Notes: generated by a model not told the origin, from the sequence alone. 64,000 nucleotides of DNA from Ruminococcus hominis (GCF_014287355.1 NZ_JACOPE010000001.1:372001-436000); one strand, 5' to 3'; positions 35,384 through 45,056 are shown, numbered from the stretch's first letter. A program made the numbers and translations.

Positions 35384-36832
35384 ATGCAGCTTACCAATAC
35401 AACGGATTATGCAATCAGGATTGTCTGTTATTTGGCAATAAAAAAGCACAGGGTTACAACGGCAAAATTAGCTTCTGAATTAAAGATTCCGGAGAGCTAT
35501 ATTCCCAAAATCACAAAGCAGTTAAAAAAAGAGAAGATTATTTCAGCTTCTGAAGGTATCAGTGGAGGATATGCCCTTGCCAAAAATCCAGAAAAGATTT
35601 CTTTATTTGATGTCATATCATGTATGGAATCAACAATGGCAATCAGTCGCTGTCTTGAAAAGGATGGATTTTGCTCCAGAAACTATACGGATTGCTGTAA
35701 AGTACATCAAGTCTTATTGGACTTACAGAACACTTACAATAACCGGTTAGAAAATGTGAAAATCTCTGATATTATCAGACCTGGGAAAGATGAATATTTT
35801 GGGCGATTTTATATCATTCTGAAAGTTAATTTAGCGGAAAACAGTTATGAATGTATCTATTCTCATAACAGGGGGATTTATGATGATGTAAAAAATGCAG
35901 GAACATATGATGATTTTCTGAAAGTATATTGTGAAAAATATGTATGTGAAAAAGATTGTGAAAAACTGCAGGAATTTTTGAAAAGCGATTCGTTGACAGA
36001 GCATTTGAAAAAGGGCTGTTCAGAAGAAGATATTGTTTATCAAAGAAGAAGCGAGAAAAACTCAGAGACTTATGTTTGGATGGAAGTAAAAAGATTTGTG
36101 GATGAAAATGAGAAAACTGCTGTTATTACATTCCATAATGCAAAAGTTATTCCTAACACAATTGTAAATATGGAACGGGAATTAAGACAAAAAGCACAGG
36201 ATGAGACAAAACAGTATTGGAAAATGGTTTCGCTTCTGGCTGCAGTGTTGAATCACAATAATCTTATAGAAACAGAACATCAGGATGATATCTGTTTTTA
36301 TACAAAACAAGTGTATCTTCAACTACAGAAAAACTATCCGGAGTATGGGATTACAGAGGAAGAAATAGAAAATGTCTCTCATCTGGCTCCAATTCATGAC
36401 ATTGGAAAAATCCGTGTGCCGATAGAGATATTGAACAAAAACGGTAAATTAACAGCTGATGAGATGGAAATTGTAAAGCAGCATCCTCTTACAGGGGCAG
36501 AGATGACATTGCGGTTTCCACAAGGAACTACGACAGAAAAACTTAATAAGTATAGCTATGAAATATGCAGATATCACCATGAAAGATATGATGGATCTGG
36601 TTACCCGGATGGACTAAAAGGTGATGAAATACCACTTTGTGCTCAAGTAGTAGGCCTTGTGGATGCTTATGATGCATTGGTCAGTGTACGCCCCTATAAA
36701 AGAAAATTAAAGCATGAAGAAGCCATAAGAATGATTGCCAACGGTGAATGTGGTGTATTTTCAAAAAAACTATTGCAGTGCTTTATAGCAGCGGCAATGC
36801 AGAAGGAATGGATAAAAAAGGCAGATAGCTGA
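35384..36832 (+). CDS. Rrf2-type DNA-binding domain fused to HD-GYP phosphodiesterase
   Basis: 482-residue cytoplasmic protein with two modules. Residues 1-130 are a full Rrf2 winged helix (LTNTTDYAIRIVCYLA, IPESYIPKITKQLKK, GGYALAKNPEKISLFDVI) including cysteines 90, 97, 104 and 105, where IscR and NsrR hold an Fe-S cluster. Residues about 131-255 look PAS-like. Residues about 285-460 are an HD-GYP domain with His299, His338-Asp339 (IHDIGKIRVP), His367 (KQHPLTGAE), His398-His399 and GYP 406-408 (HHERYDGSGYPDGL), and Asp430: the metal ligands and signature of active c-di-GMP phosphodiesterases. It would connect redox or iron status to transcription and c-di-GMP level. A second copy is at 45127. 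Confidence 0.93.
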   Translation: MQLTNTTDYAIRIVCYLAIKKHRVTTAKLASELKIPESYIPKITKQLKKEKIISASEGISGGYALAKNPEKISLFDVISCMESTMAISRCLEKDGFCSRNYTDCCKVHQVLLDLQNTYNNRLENVKISDIIRPGKDEYFGRFYIILKVNLAENSYECIYSHNRGIYDDVKNAGTYDDFLKVYCEKYVCEKDCEKLQEFLKSDSLTEHLKKGCSEEDIVYQRRSEKNSETYVWMEVKRFVDENEKTAVITFHNAKVIPNTIVNMERELRQKAQDETKQYWKMVSLLAAVLNHNNLIETEHQDDICFYTKQVYLQLQKNYPEYGITEEEIENVSHLAPIHDIGKIRVPIEILNKNGKLTADEMEIVKQHPLTGAEMTLRFPQGTTTEKLNKYSYEICRYHHERYDGSGYPDGLKGDEIPLCAQVVGLVDAYDALVSVRPYKRKLKHEEAIRMIANGECGVFSKKLLQCFIAAAMQKEWIKKADS

Positions 36833-36865
36833 GAAAAGGAAAATATGTTTTTAGGAGGAATTTGT

Positions 36866-39800
36866 GTGAAGAGGAAAAAGAGATGGCTAAGATGGATAGC
36901 CTGGACACTTTTATTGGTTTTGTGCATGAATAGCGCAGGAACGACAGTTTTGGCAGTTTCAGTGGAAGAAGAGAATATTCCAAATATAAATAGTACTCAA
37001 GAGGGTGAAATGCGCACAGAAGATTTTATTCCGGAGGAAAGTACATCATTGTCGGAAGAGACGTCGAAAGAAGAAAATACTTCGCCATCAGAAGAGACTC
37101 CTGGAGAGAAAATCACCCCGCCATTAGAAGAGACTCCTGGAGAGAAAATCACCCCGCCATTAGAAGAGATTCCGGAGGAAGAAATTACTCCATCCCAGGG
37201 AGAGCTTTCAGAAGAAGAAAAAGCCTTCGAGGAGCAGATTGCACAAGAGGAATCACCAAGGCTTCAGGAGATTTCCGAAGGCTTTGATATTGATTTCTAT
37301 GTCATTATCGACGGAAACAAGGTAAAGCTTCAGCATAATGACATTACTGGCATTGCAACATGGAAAGACGGAAGAACTATCTATTATGGTGTTTCCATGG
37401 AGGACCTGCTCCTGATATATGAAAAATTTGGATTTGTAAAAAATGGTGAGAATCAGAATCCGGATGCAAATAATAAGTTTGTATCTGCATACCGGGGAAA
37501 AAGCGGGATAGAATACGGAAAAGTTTATACAGACACAGAATCCGGAAAGACATATGTTTCTTACAATTATGGACAGAATAAACAAGGGGAAGCGATAGAT
37601 GTTTACTACCTTCCAAATGGAAAAGGCGTTGCATTAAATTTAAAAGATTCTGTAAAAAAGGACAACTCGTTTTATTCCGTAGAGGTAAAGGGAGAAGGGC
37701 AGGATCGGATTCGTTATGCATTAACAGGAACTGTAGTGGAAGAAGCTGTGGCTGATTTTAATCCCCAATTGTCGGACCAGACAGACCAGATCGAATGGAC
37801 CTGTATGGGAACAGATGATAAGGTGATAGATGGTATACGGGAATCAGGGAACCAGACGAGGTTCACAATCGGAAAGATCACACAGTCTTATGTGATCCAG
37901 AGAGCGGATCAGACAGCCTTTGACATTCAGTTTTATATATATGCAGACAATGAGGTTCGAAAGCTGCCGGCTGATTCTCTGAAAAAGGTGTATAAATGGA
38001 ACCGTCAGGGCAGATGCTATTTATCTGTCAGTGATCTTGCTGAGATTTATAGAGAGTTCGGCTTGAATGCAGAGGAAACACAGTCCGGAAATTATTTTCC
38101 ATATACAGTCCGTGGTGAGAAGACATTAGCACAGGCGACAGTGGTAACTTATAAAGGACAGCAATATGTATCTTATAACCTGGACAAGCAGGAAACAACT
38201 GTACCAACAGACGTTTATTATATGCCAAAAGGAGCATCTGATGGCGAAAAAATTCCGGATAATTATTCAGACCAGATTAAGCAGAATAAGAACAGTTTCT
38301 ATTCGGTTACAGTGATCAATCCGGATGGAAATCGAACGGTGAGTTACTATAAGAAAGATTCTGCGGTCACAATTTCCGTTGATCCAGGAGATACGAAGGA
38401 AAGCGACTGGCTTTGTGCCAGTGAGGATGAAAATGAAACAATTTTTCCGGTGAAACAGGGCGATAAACTAACCTTTTCTATTGGGAAGATAGAGCAACCA
38501 TATACGGTTGCATGCAGCACTTTTGCACCAGCAACCTTGAACATTAAATTCTATACTTTTGTAAATAATGAGAGATATAATGTTCTAAACGAAGAAATTC
38601 CTGTTATAAAAGATACTACAACAAAGCCGGGAACAGTTTATTATTATATTTCTAATGATGAGTTAAAAAAGCATTTTGAAAAATTTCATTACGATGGTTC
38701 TATTCAAAATGGAGCAAAAGAGCGTTTTTATTATTCCAAGAGAGATTACGATACAATCCATAATGCAGGGAAATACACGATAGAAGGTCATGAATGTATT
38801 TATATAGGAAAGTCCGGAGAGCCGATGGATGTGTATTACCTGCCAGACGGACAGAATATAAGCACCATGAGTGCAAAGACCTTACTCGAACACGACGATG
38901 ATAGATATAACGGTTTTTACAGTGTGACAGTACAGGATGACGATGGACAGGTTTACAGCCAAACAGCTTTGCGTGATCTTCCGGCAATTGATTTTGTTGC
39001 AAGAAAGTCAACACTTACAAGAACAGTTAGTACAAAGCCGCGTGTAGAAGAACAAACGCAGGATATAAACTGGGAATGCAGAGAGGAAGATGGTACTCTT
39101 TCAGCAGTTACATGGAGTAAAAATGAAGCAGAGCATACCATGAGCTTTACTATTAAGCCAGATGATGCAGTACGTCCATATGTGATTGTTCCTGATAATA
39201 CAGAAAAACCGGCAGCAACAAAAGAAGCAAATATCAGTTTTTATGTATTTATCGATGGACATTATAAGCTGATAAAGAACCTCAATGCTGAGCAGCATTA
39301 CATAATCAAAGCAAACAGTGGCCGAGCCAGTCGTTATTATTTGCGAGCTAAACCAGATGATACGATTTCTAAAATTTACAGTGAGTTTGGTTTCACTCCG
39401 AGCAAGCTGGAGCCCGGCGCAGATCAGAAAGAGAAGATTCTGTTTGGTTATGCGACAGACAGCCGTGTGTTTGTACAGCACCCTTATAAGGACAACGATG
39501 GTACATGGTATATTCCTGTCCTGAAAAACGGGAAAGATGTATCTGTCTATTATTTCTCACAGCCAAACCCACTGAATCCAGACAGAATCGAAAATTATTT
39601 TGATCGTTTGACAGGACTTTCTTCTCAGGTTGGGCTGGCAGGAAGACATTTCAGTGTAGAGGGAAGTTTTCATCTGATTGAAGTGTTGGATCCACTGAAC
39701 CTGACCAAAAGAGAGGCGATTAAGAGACAGTATGTAGGCCATGGGGAAGCATATACTGTGGAAGTACCAAAGAGGGCAAGTTTAGAAGGTGAGTATTATG

Positions 39801-42800
39801 GCAAGGAGATTGTCTGGAGTTGTACATCTAATGACAGGGACGAAAATGAGGTTCTTCCGGAACCGTCCGGAGATGATAAGGTAAAATTTGAAATTCCGAA
39901 TGTTAACTCATCTTATGAGGTGATCGCAGACAAACCGCTGGAGTCTGGGGCAGTCAGGGTTATCTATAATACAACTCGTTATATGAAGAAACTTCCTAAG
40001 GAAGCTAAGTTGACCCCTCAGGTTGAGAATAAGACAAGACATACAGATGATTATGAGAATGAAATAGAAGCTGGAAAACATAACGTTAAGTCACCATATC
40101 CTCTGGTTTATGATCATGAAGATAATGACAGCAAAGAGTTGGAACAGTATGAATTCGATCATTGGGATTACAGAAACAAAGACGGAAAGTGGCAGGAATG
40201 CGGTGCAGGGGATTCTATTTCTGATCTTATAAATAATAATGCAAGACAGCCAATCACCCTCTATGCAGCGTGGCGTAAGGTGAGTAACCAAAATCGAAAA
40301 CAGGTACAGTTTTATATCTGTAAGTCAGCGATGCCGGAAGATGGTTCGGTAGCATTACCAACCACGAATGTAGACGATTATACAAGTGCGGTTGCCGTGG
40401 CAAACTGTAATGTGAAGGCAAGTATATTGCATGATGTTCCAGTTCTTGGAAATAAGAATCCATCTACGTGGGAACAGTATGCGGATGGAAATAAGAGAGT
40501 GCAAGAACTTTTGCAGGGAACTAAACCAGATGAGGGATATATTGGAAATGGAGACTATATCTACAAGATAGATAGAATTCCTTCCGATGAAGAGGTATTC
40601 CAGACAATTCGTGAAAGCGGACGTATGATTCGTATCGGAGACAGGGAGATTCCGCCATCGAAATTAGATACCGAATTCTTCACCATTTATTGGTATTCTT
40701 TCAAAAGTGAAATGTCCGATGGGTGGCATATTGACGGACGTATTGTAGCAAAAAATGGTTACCTGACAGTAAAGAAAGATTTTGTCGGAATGCCGGAAGC
40801 AATAGAGAAAGTCAAGAAAGATTATTATATCCAGGTAGATATGGATGAAAAGCTTTTAGATGGAAAACCTCAGCCACCTGCATTTCATGAGCATATGAAA
40901 CTTGTGCTTCCTTCAGAAGATAGCCAGAAACCGGATGCAGAAGCTCCGCAAGCGGAGGATGCTCCAATAGAAGTTGTAGGTACATGGACAGATGATACAC
41001 ATACAAGCTGTACGTGGATCGTTAAGGCGGACTCATTCTGGAAATACACATTAAAAGAGTACAACTATAAGCCAAAAGATTCGAATGTGAAATTTTCAGG
41101 TTGGTACAATGTTCACAATTCTCATGAACAAGGAGATAATGTAAATTCATGGGAAGCATATCCAGAAAGTGGAATTCAATTCACAGGACGTGGAATTGGA
41201 CGCGGTGGTGAGACTCTTACTATTGAATTGGAGAACCGTTATCAGAAAGAGGGAATACTCACACTGAACAAATTTGATGAGTCTACCGGACGGGGAATGG
41301 AGAAAATCAATTTTGCTGTCAGTAAGAACGGTGTTGAGGAGGAAACGGTAACAACTGATAAATACGGAATCGCACAACTTCACATTCCGTTACAAGATGA
41401 AAACAAACAGAACAGAACAGCAACTGAGACGTATTTGTTGCGAGAGACAAACTTACCGACGGGATATGTAGACACAGGAGATATACAGATCACAGTTGAG
41501 ATTGCCAATGGAGCATTCAAAATCACTGATGCAAAACTGGTGGATAGGGAGGCTAACGAAAATCAGGAGGCTGTTAAGGCACCAGTTGATGGTAAGATAG
41601 ACGGAAAATCTGTTCTGCTTCAGCGAGGAGATACCAGCCTTAATATCCGAAACTTTGCTAAAACAGGCACTCTGCATATCAAAAAGACATGGGAAAATCC
41701 AAATGATGCACTGACGGAAAAACAGGTGAAAATCAGATTGTATCAGAATGGAATTTCTACAGGACAGGAATTCTTGCTGAATGAAGAGAACGGATGGGAA
41801 CACACAGTCGACAATGTTCCACTATTCCAGGACAGAATTCCGGTGGAATATAAGGTGGAAGAAATCGAGATAGGAAAGACACATTATTCTTCGGAATACG
41901 GGGATGGTTTCCTATATTATGAAGTTATTTATCCAGAGATTCAGTATTTCGATTCAAATGGGCAACAATTATTCCCGAAGGATGAGAATGAGTTCAAGGA
42001 TGTTTCCAAGATGGAACTGGAAGTGCAGAATCTGCATTTCAATCTTGCTGAACGAAGTTTCTTAAAGACGGATGATCTTCTAAGAAACCGACTTGCTGGT
42101 GCAGGTTTTCTGTTCTATAAAGTACCGTATGATGATGTTACGAAAGAATATGCAGATGATACAGGATATACAGTAGATTATGACAATACACAGAGCAAGG
42201 ACGATATCGTTCTGAAAAAGGATGGAAAAACGTGTACGACGTATCGTTCCTTAGAAACAGATGAAAATGGAATGCTTCAATTACCGGAGGACTTTGAGAA
42301 CGGACGATACTGGATGGTAGAATCTGTTACTCCAAACAAAAAGGACAAAGCAGATAAAACCAAAACACAGTATCAGGATAATTTTAATTTATATATGGTC
42401 GATGTAGAATCCGATATTTTATTCCTATATGAGAAATCACCGATGACAAATACCTGGAGAGCTGTTTCGGACAGACATATCGTCAATCATCCGCAAAAAG
42501 GCGGGGTGACGGTTGAGATTACAAAGGAAGTCACTGGTCCACTTGGAAACCGCAAGAAGCCATTTGATATGGAAATTCTCTATTGGGAAGATGGTCAAAA
42601 GCTGCGTAGCAAGACAATTAGAACTTCTTTGAAACATGGAGATAAAGTTACATTAAAAAATGTAGATATATCTTCGGATATCATAATAACAGAAACTGTT
42701 GATACATCAAAATACGCTGTTTCGATTTCTAAAAAAGAAGAGAATGATAAGTATTCAAATCCAGTGCAGGCAACATCGAATGGAAATACAGCTGTCATGA

Positions 42801-42976
42801 AACAGCGGATTGAGGCTGCACGAGGAGACGTGATTGAGTTAAAAATCACAAACGAAAACACACAATTAATACCGGAAACAGGGGTTCGTCTGAGAACAAG
42901 CAGGCATGTATGGTTACTATTTGCCATAAGTATTATCATGATTCTGTTTTTCAGAAGAAGACGGAAAATAAGATAA
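36866..42976 (+). CDS. 2036-residue multidomain wall-anchored surface protein
   Basis: Start GTG 36866, because TTAGGAGG lies 7 bases upstream; the earlier ATG at 36845 would bury that site. After a signal peptide (WIAWTLLLVLCMNSAGTTVLA) comes a Glu/Pro-rich stalk with two identical EETPGEKITPPL units. Four copies of a domain of about 200 residues follow (roughly residues 130-800), each opening like FDIDFYVIIDG, FDIQFYIYADN, LNIKFYTFVNN or ANISFYVFIDG; the first three end in NSFYSV or GFYSV, the fourth diverges. Then InlB-like sheets, and Cna-B domains from about 1460 on (GILTLNKFDESTGRGMEKIN, TGTLHIKKTWENPNDAL). The end is IPETG, membrane helix, RRRRKIR. The 33-base gap after the fusion regulator suggests one transcript. 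Probably an adhesin; the ligand is unknown. Confidence 0.87.
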   Translation: MKRKKRWLRWIAWTLLLVLCMNSAGTTVLAVSVEEENIPNINSTQEGEMRTEDFIPEESTSLSEETSKEENTSPSEETPGEKITPPLEETPGEKITPPLEEIPEEEITPSQGELSEEEKAFEEQIAQEESPRLQEISEGFDIDFYVIIDGNKVKLQHNDITGIATWKDGRTIYYGVSMEDLLLIYEKFGFVKNGENQNPDANNKFVSAYRGKSGIEYGKVYTDTESGKTYVSYNYGQNKQGEAIDVYYLPNGKGVALNLKDSVKKDNSFYSVEVKGEGQDRIRYALTGTVVEEAVADFNPQLSDQTDQIEWTCMGTDDKVIDGIRESGNQTRFTIGKITQSYVIQRADQTAFDIQFYIYADNEVRKLPADSLKKVYKWNRQGRCYLSVSDLAEIYREFGLNAEETQSGNYFPYTVRGEKTLAQATVVTYKGQQYVSYNLDKQETTVPTDVYYMPKGASDGEKIPDNYSDQIKQNKNSFYSVTVINPDGNRTVSYYKKDSAVTISVDPGDTKESDWLCASEDENETIFPVKQGDKLTFSIGKIEQPYTVACSTFAPATLNIKFYTFVNNERYNVLNEEIPVIKDTTTKPGTVYYYISNDELKKHFEKFHYDGSIQNGAKERFYYSKRDYDTIHNAGKYTIEGHECIYIGKSGEPMDVYYLPDGQNISTMSAKTLLEHDDDRYNGFYSVTVQDDDGQVYSQTALRDLPAIDFVARKSTLTRTVSTKPRVEEQTQDINWECREEDGTLSAVTWSKNEAEHTMSFTIKPDDAVRPYVIVPDNTEKPAATKEANISFYVFIDGHYKLIKNLNAEQHYIIKANSGRASRYYLRAKPDDTISKIYSEFGFTPSKLEPGADQKEKILFGYATDSRVFVQHPYKDNDGTWYIPVLKNGKDVSVYYFSQPNPLNPDRIENYFDRLTGLSSQVGLAGRHFSVEGSFHLIEVLDPLNLTKREAIKRQYVGHGEAYTVEVPKRASLEGEYYGKEIVWSCTSNDRDENEVLPEPSGDDKVKFEIPNVNSSYEVIADKPLESGAVRVIYNTTRYMKKLPKEAKLTPQVENKTRHTDDYENEIEAGKHNVKSPYPLVYDHEDNDSKELEQYEFDHWDYRNKDGKWQECGAGDSISDLINNNARQPITLYAAWRKVSNQNRKQVQFYICKSAMPEDGSVALPTTNVDDYTSAVAVANCNVKASILHDVPVLGNKNPSTWEQYADGNKRVQELLQGTKPDEGYIGNGDYIYKIDRIPSDEEVFQTIRESGRMIRIGDREIPPSKLDTEFFTIYWYSFKSEMSDGWHIDGRIVAKNGYLTVKKDFVGMPEAIEKVKKDYYIQVDMDEKLLDGKPQPPAFHEHMKLVLPSEDSQKPDAEAPQAEDAPIEVVGTWTDDTHTSCTWIVKADSFWKYTLKEYNYKPKDSNVKFSGWYNVHNSHEQGDNVNSWEAYPESGIQFTGRGIGRGGETLTIELENRYQKEGILTLNKFDESTGRGMEKINFAVSKNGVEEETVTTDKYGIAQLHIPLQDENKQNRTATETYLLRETNLPTGYVDTGDIQITVEIANGAFKITDAKLVDREANENQEAVKAPVDGKIDGKSVLLQRGDTSLNIRNFAKTGTLHIKKTWENPNDALTEKQVKIRLYQNGISTGQEFLLNEENGWEHTVDNVPLFQDRIPVEYKVEEIEIGKTHYSSEYGDGFLYYEVIYPEIQYFDSNGQQLFPKDENEFKDVSKMELEVQNLHFNLAERSFLKTDDLLRNRLAGAGFLFYKVPYDDVTKEYADDTGYTVDYDNTQSKDDIVLKKDGKTCTTYRSLETDENGMLQLPEDFENGRYWMVESVTPNKKDKADKTKTQYQDNFNLYMVDVESDILFLYEKSPMTNTWRAVSDRHIVNHPQKGGVTVEITKEVTGPLGNRKKPFDMEILYWEDGQKLRSKTIRTSLKHGDKVTLKNVDISSDIIITETVDTSKYAVSISKKEENDKYSNPVQATSNGNTAVMKQRIEAARGDVIELKITNENTQLIPETGVRLRTSRHVWLLFAISIIMILFFRRRRKIR

Positions 42977-43111
42977 ACACTGCTATGGAACAAAACTTGC
43001 AAAAATACATCAGACATTTTACATGTTTGTTGCATTCGAATAAAAAAATAAACCACTATAATAATGGTATGCTCCCCGTCAAGAGGACAATAAAAAATAA
43101 TAAATTTTTGT

Positions 43112-43145
43112 ATCGTCAGCCATGCTATGGCTGGCGATATTTTAG
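43112..43145 (+). terminator. Terminator of the 2036-residue protein gene
   Basis: ATCGTCAGCCAT (43112-43123), loop GCT, ATGGCTGGCGAT (43127-43138) with one G-T pair, then ATATTTT. A group II intron remnant begins directly after it. Confidence 0.75.
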
Positions 43146-44051
43146 TTTGCGCGCCATGGGCGCGCTCTAACGGGTGAAAGTCCCGAACACGCCTAGGCGA
43201 CAAGGAAGTGTATAGCTGAACAGCAAGGGTGTCTATCGTAAGGTAGAATCTGAAGGAAGCTGTAAGCAAACTCTTGGTCCGACGGACAGAAATCACATAT
43301 GAGGCTAGGTTCCGCTTGGTAAGTCTGCTAAATAAGACAAAGCCGTAAAGTTGCCGTTTGTAGGAACCGAGTAAATGTGGCAGATATATGAGAGGAAAGA
43401 GCGTGCACCTTAAGCGTGGAGGTCTCACAGAGGTTTCATTAGCCTAGTAACAACGAACTGTGAGAAGTCAGCCGAGCCCATAGTAGCGAAGAAGTCTCTG
43501 TAATGGAGATGGAGCGAAGGGGCGAACAATCAATAAGTTTGAGTATGTCTCGTATTGCAGAAATGACAACATCTGCCGTAATCAATCGGGAAAAAGGTGG
43601 TCAAATCAAGCGAGACGGAAAGGAAAGAACGCATGGACACAAGTAGTCTAATGAAGCAGATACTATCCAGCGATAATCTCAACAGAGCATATCTGCAAGT
43701 CGTACGAAATAAAGGTGCCGAGGGAGTGGACGGAATGAAGTACACAGAACTTAAAGAACATCTTGTAAAGGACGGCGAAATTATCAAGGAACAGTTGAGG
43801 ACAAGAAAATATAAACCTCAACCAGTACGAAGAGTGGAGATACCAAAGCCAGACGGTGGTGTCAGAAACCTGGGAGTACCAACAGTAACAGACAGATTCA
43901 TACAACAAGCCATTGCACAGGTCTTAACACCAATCTATGAGGAACAGTTCCATGACCATAGCTACGGATTCAGACCGAATAGATGTGCACAGCAAGCAAT
44001 CCTGACAGCACTTGATCATGGAACAAGTGAAGCTGTGTTACAGGCAGATGT
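43145..44051 (+). mobile_element. 5' part of a second, truncated group II intron
   Basis: A GC-rich start (GCGCGCCATGGGCGCGC, self-pairing) and CTCTAACGGGTGAAAGTCCC then GAACACGCCTAGGCGAC mark domain I of a group II intron unlike the one at 20045. The reverse transcriptase frame opens at ATG 43633 (MDTSSLMKQILSSDNLNRAY, VRRVEIPKPDGGVRNLGVPT, YGFRPNRCAQQAI) and runs to VLQADV near 44050, where KGFF should follow; there it jumps into sortase-like sequence. The RT active site, maturase domain and domains V-VI are absent, so it is dead. Its place right after a terminator hairpin fits the insertion habit of group IIC introns. Confidence 0.85.
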
Positions 44052-44100
44052 CGGACATTTTGGGGGTACATCTCTTCCAGTTGGTGGAGAAAGTACACAT
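44041..44100 (+). pseudogene. 60-base fragment of a class C sortase gene
   Basis: In frame with the truncated reverse transcriptase, the bases encode GHFGGTSLPVGGESTH, closely matching GHFQGTSLPVGGDSTH of the intact sortase at 56388 (residues 135-150). The DNA is clearly diverged from that gene, so it came from another class C sortase. The shared CAGGC-G bases at the left end look like the join with the intron. Confidence 0.8.
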
Positions 44101-44322
44101 GATAAAGAACATGATGGAGAACTGATTGAAACGCTGCAGGCGTATCTGGACTGTGATAAGAGTGCGAATAAAGCAGCTGAAAAACTCTATGTAAATTATC
44201 GTACTCTTTCAGGGCGATTGAAAAAAATAAGAGATATTTCTGGCATTGATTTCAAGAATTCTGCTGAGATGCTGGCTGTCAGAAATGGAATTGTATTATT
44301 CAAAATGGCAGAAACACTGTAA
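44101..44322 (+). pseudogene. 3' remnant of a PucR-type regulator gene
   Basis: Encodes the last 73 residues of the regulator at 26634, including the whole helix-turn-helix and the stop, with only a few silent base changes. It is fused in frame behind the intron RT and sortase fragments (one open frame from 43633), with no promoter or start of its own, so it is unlikely to be made as a regulator. Confidence 0.9.
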
Positions 44323-44617
44323 TTCAAAGAGAAACTATATCTCTACGGTATGGTTTCTTTTTTTATGCGAAAAACCGATAACTACAAATTTTTTGTAGCA
44401 AAACGTGAAAATATCTTCCTATTCTCTGTATTATTTTTGCAAAAAACAAGTGCTATACTTTAACCAGTCCATAAAAGAATACCTTGATTATCTAAGTTGA
44501 TATGAAGCAGGAATGAATCATGAAAAAGAAACAGGTTGAGAAAGAACAGAATAATGAGAAACAACTTCCCAGACAGGAAACGACACTGGGAGAAGATATC
44601 TTTCAGCTGTTATTGAA
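44101..44617 (+). repeat. Direct repeat copy 2 (pucR 3' end to sipA 5' end)
   Basis: Partner of 28065-28580, nearly identical through the end of pucR, terminator, promoter region with the CTACAAA/TTTGTAG dyad (44382-44398), -10 box and the first 32-33 codons of the signal-peptidase-like gene. The one length difference is an extra base in the T run after the terminator. Confidence 0.93.
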
Positions 44618-44645
44618 AAAGGAAATGGAACAGCAGAAAAACTGA
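44520..44645 (+). pseudogene. 5' remnant of the signal-peptidase-like gene
   Basis: Starts exactly as the intact gene at 28483 (MKKKQVEKEQNNEKQLPRQE) and matches it to TTATTGAA at 44617, inside the future membrane helix. There the sequence switches to adhesin DNA in another frame and stops at 44643-44645 after 41 codons. It keeps the full promoter region of the operon, so it could be transcribed. Confidence 0.9.
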
Positions 44646-44995
44646 CTTTCACAAATAATCAGGCAGCCTTTACATTGAAAAAAGATGAATCTGTAGATAT
44701 CAGTTGCTTACCGACAGGATGGACATATACCGTTACGGAGACAGCACCGGGAACAAACTTCGAGGTGTCATACTCGATAAATGGTGGATCGAAAACCGTT
44801 GGAGAAGCAGCATCATTTACAATGGCAGCAACAGGAACGGAAGATATCCAATTTACAAATACATCAACCGTGGCACCGCCCGTAACCGGAAGAAATATTC
44901 AGAATAATAGCTGGATTATGATGCTGATCGTGGTTTTACTGATCGGCATGGGAAGCATGGTATTTTTCAGAAAAGTAAAAAGAAAATATCATTAA
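44618..44995 (+). pseudogene. C-terminal remnant of a pilus adhesin gene
   Basis: The frame reads KGNGTAEKLTFTNNQAAFTL, then DESVDISCLPTGWTYTVTE, and ends FTNTSTVAPPVTG, a membrane helix and RKVKRKYH. It matches the last 120 or so residues of the adhesin at 31854 but differs at many positions (PPVTG against PPETG), so it descends from a different allele or paralogue. There is no start codon or signal peptide. Confidence 0.88.
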
Positions 44996-45000
44996 GGCAA

Positions 45001-45056
45001 AAAGGAAGAATTGTGCTTGTGAAGTGAAGAACCTGAAAGTATGATTCTTCCTTTTT
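45001..45056 (+). terminator. Terminator after the adhesin remnant
   Basis: GGAAGAAT (45004-45011) pairs with ATTCTTCC (45044-45051), followed by TTTTT. It corresponds to the structure at 35281. Confidence 0.75.

Noticed and set aside
42595..43428. 277-codon open frame on the - strand across the end of the 2036-residue gene
   Set aside because: It overlaps a clearly coding + strand sorting-signal region, a terminator and a group II intron; it has no ribosome site and no family resemblance.
44520..44645. A 41-residue functional small protein
   Set aside because: It is the start of a truncated gene that runs out of frame into adhesin DNA; nothing suggests function.
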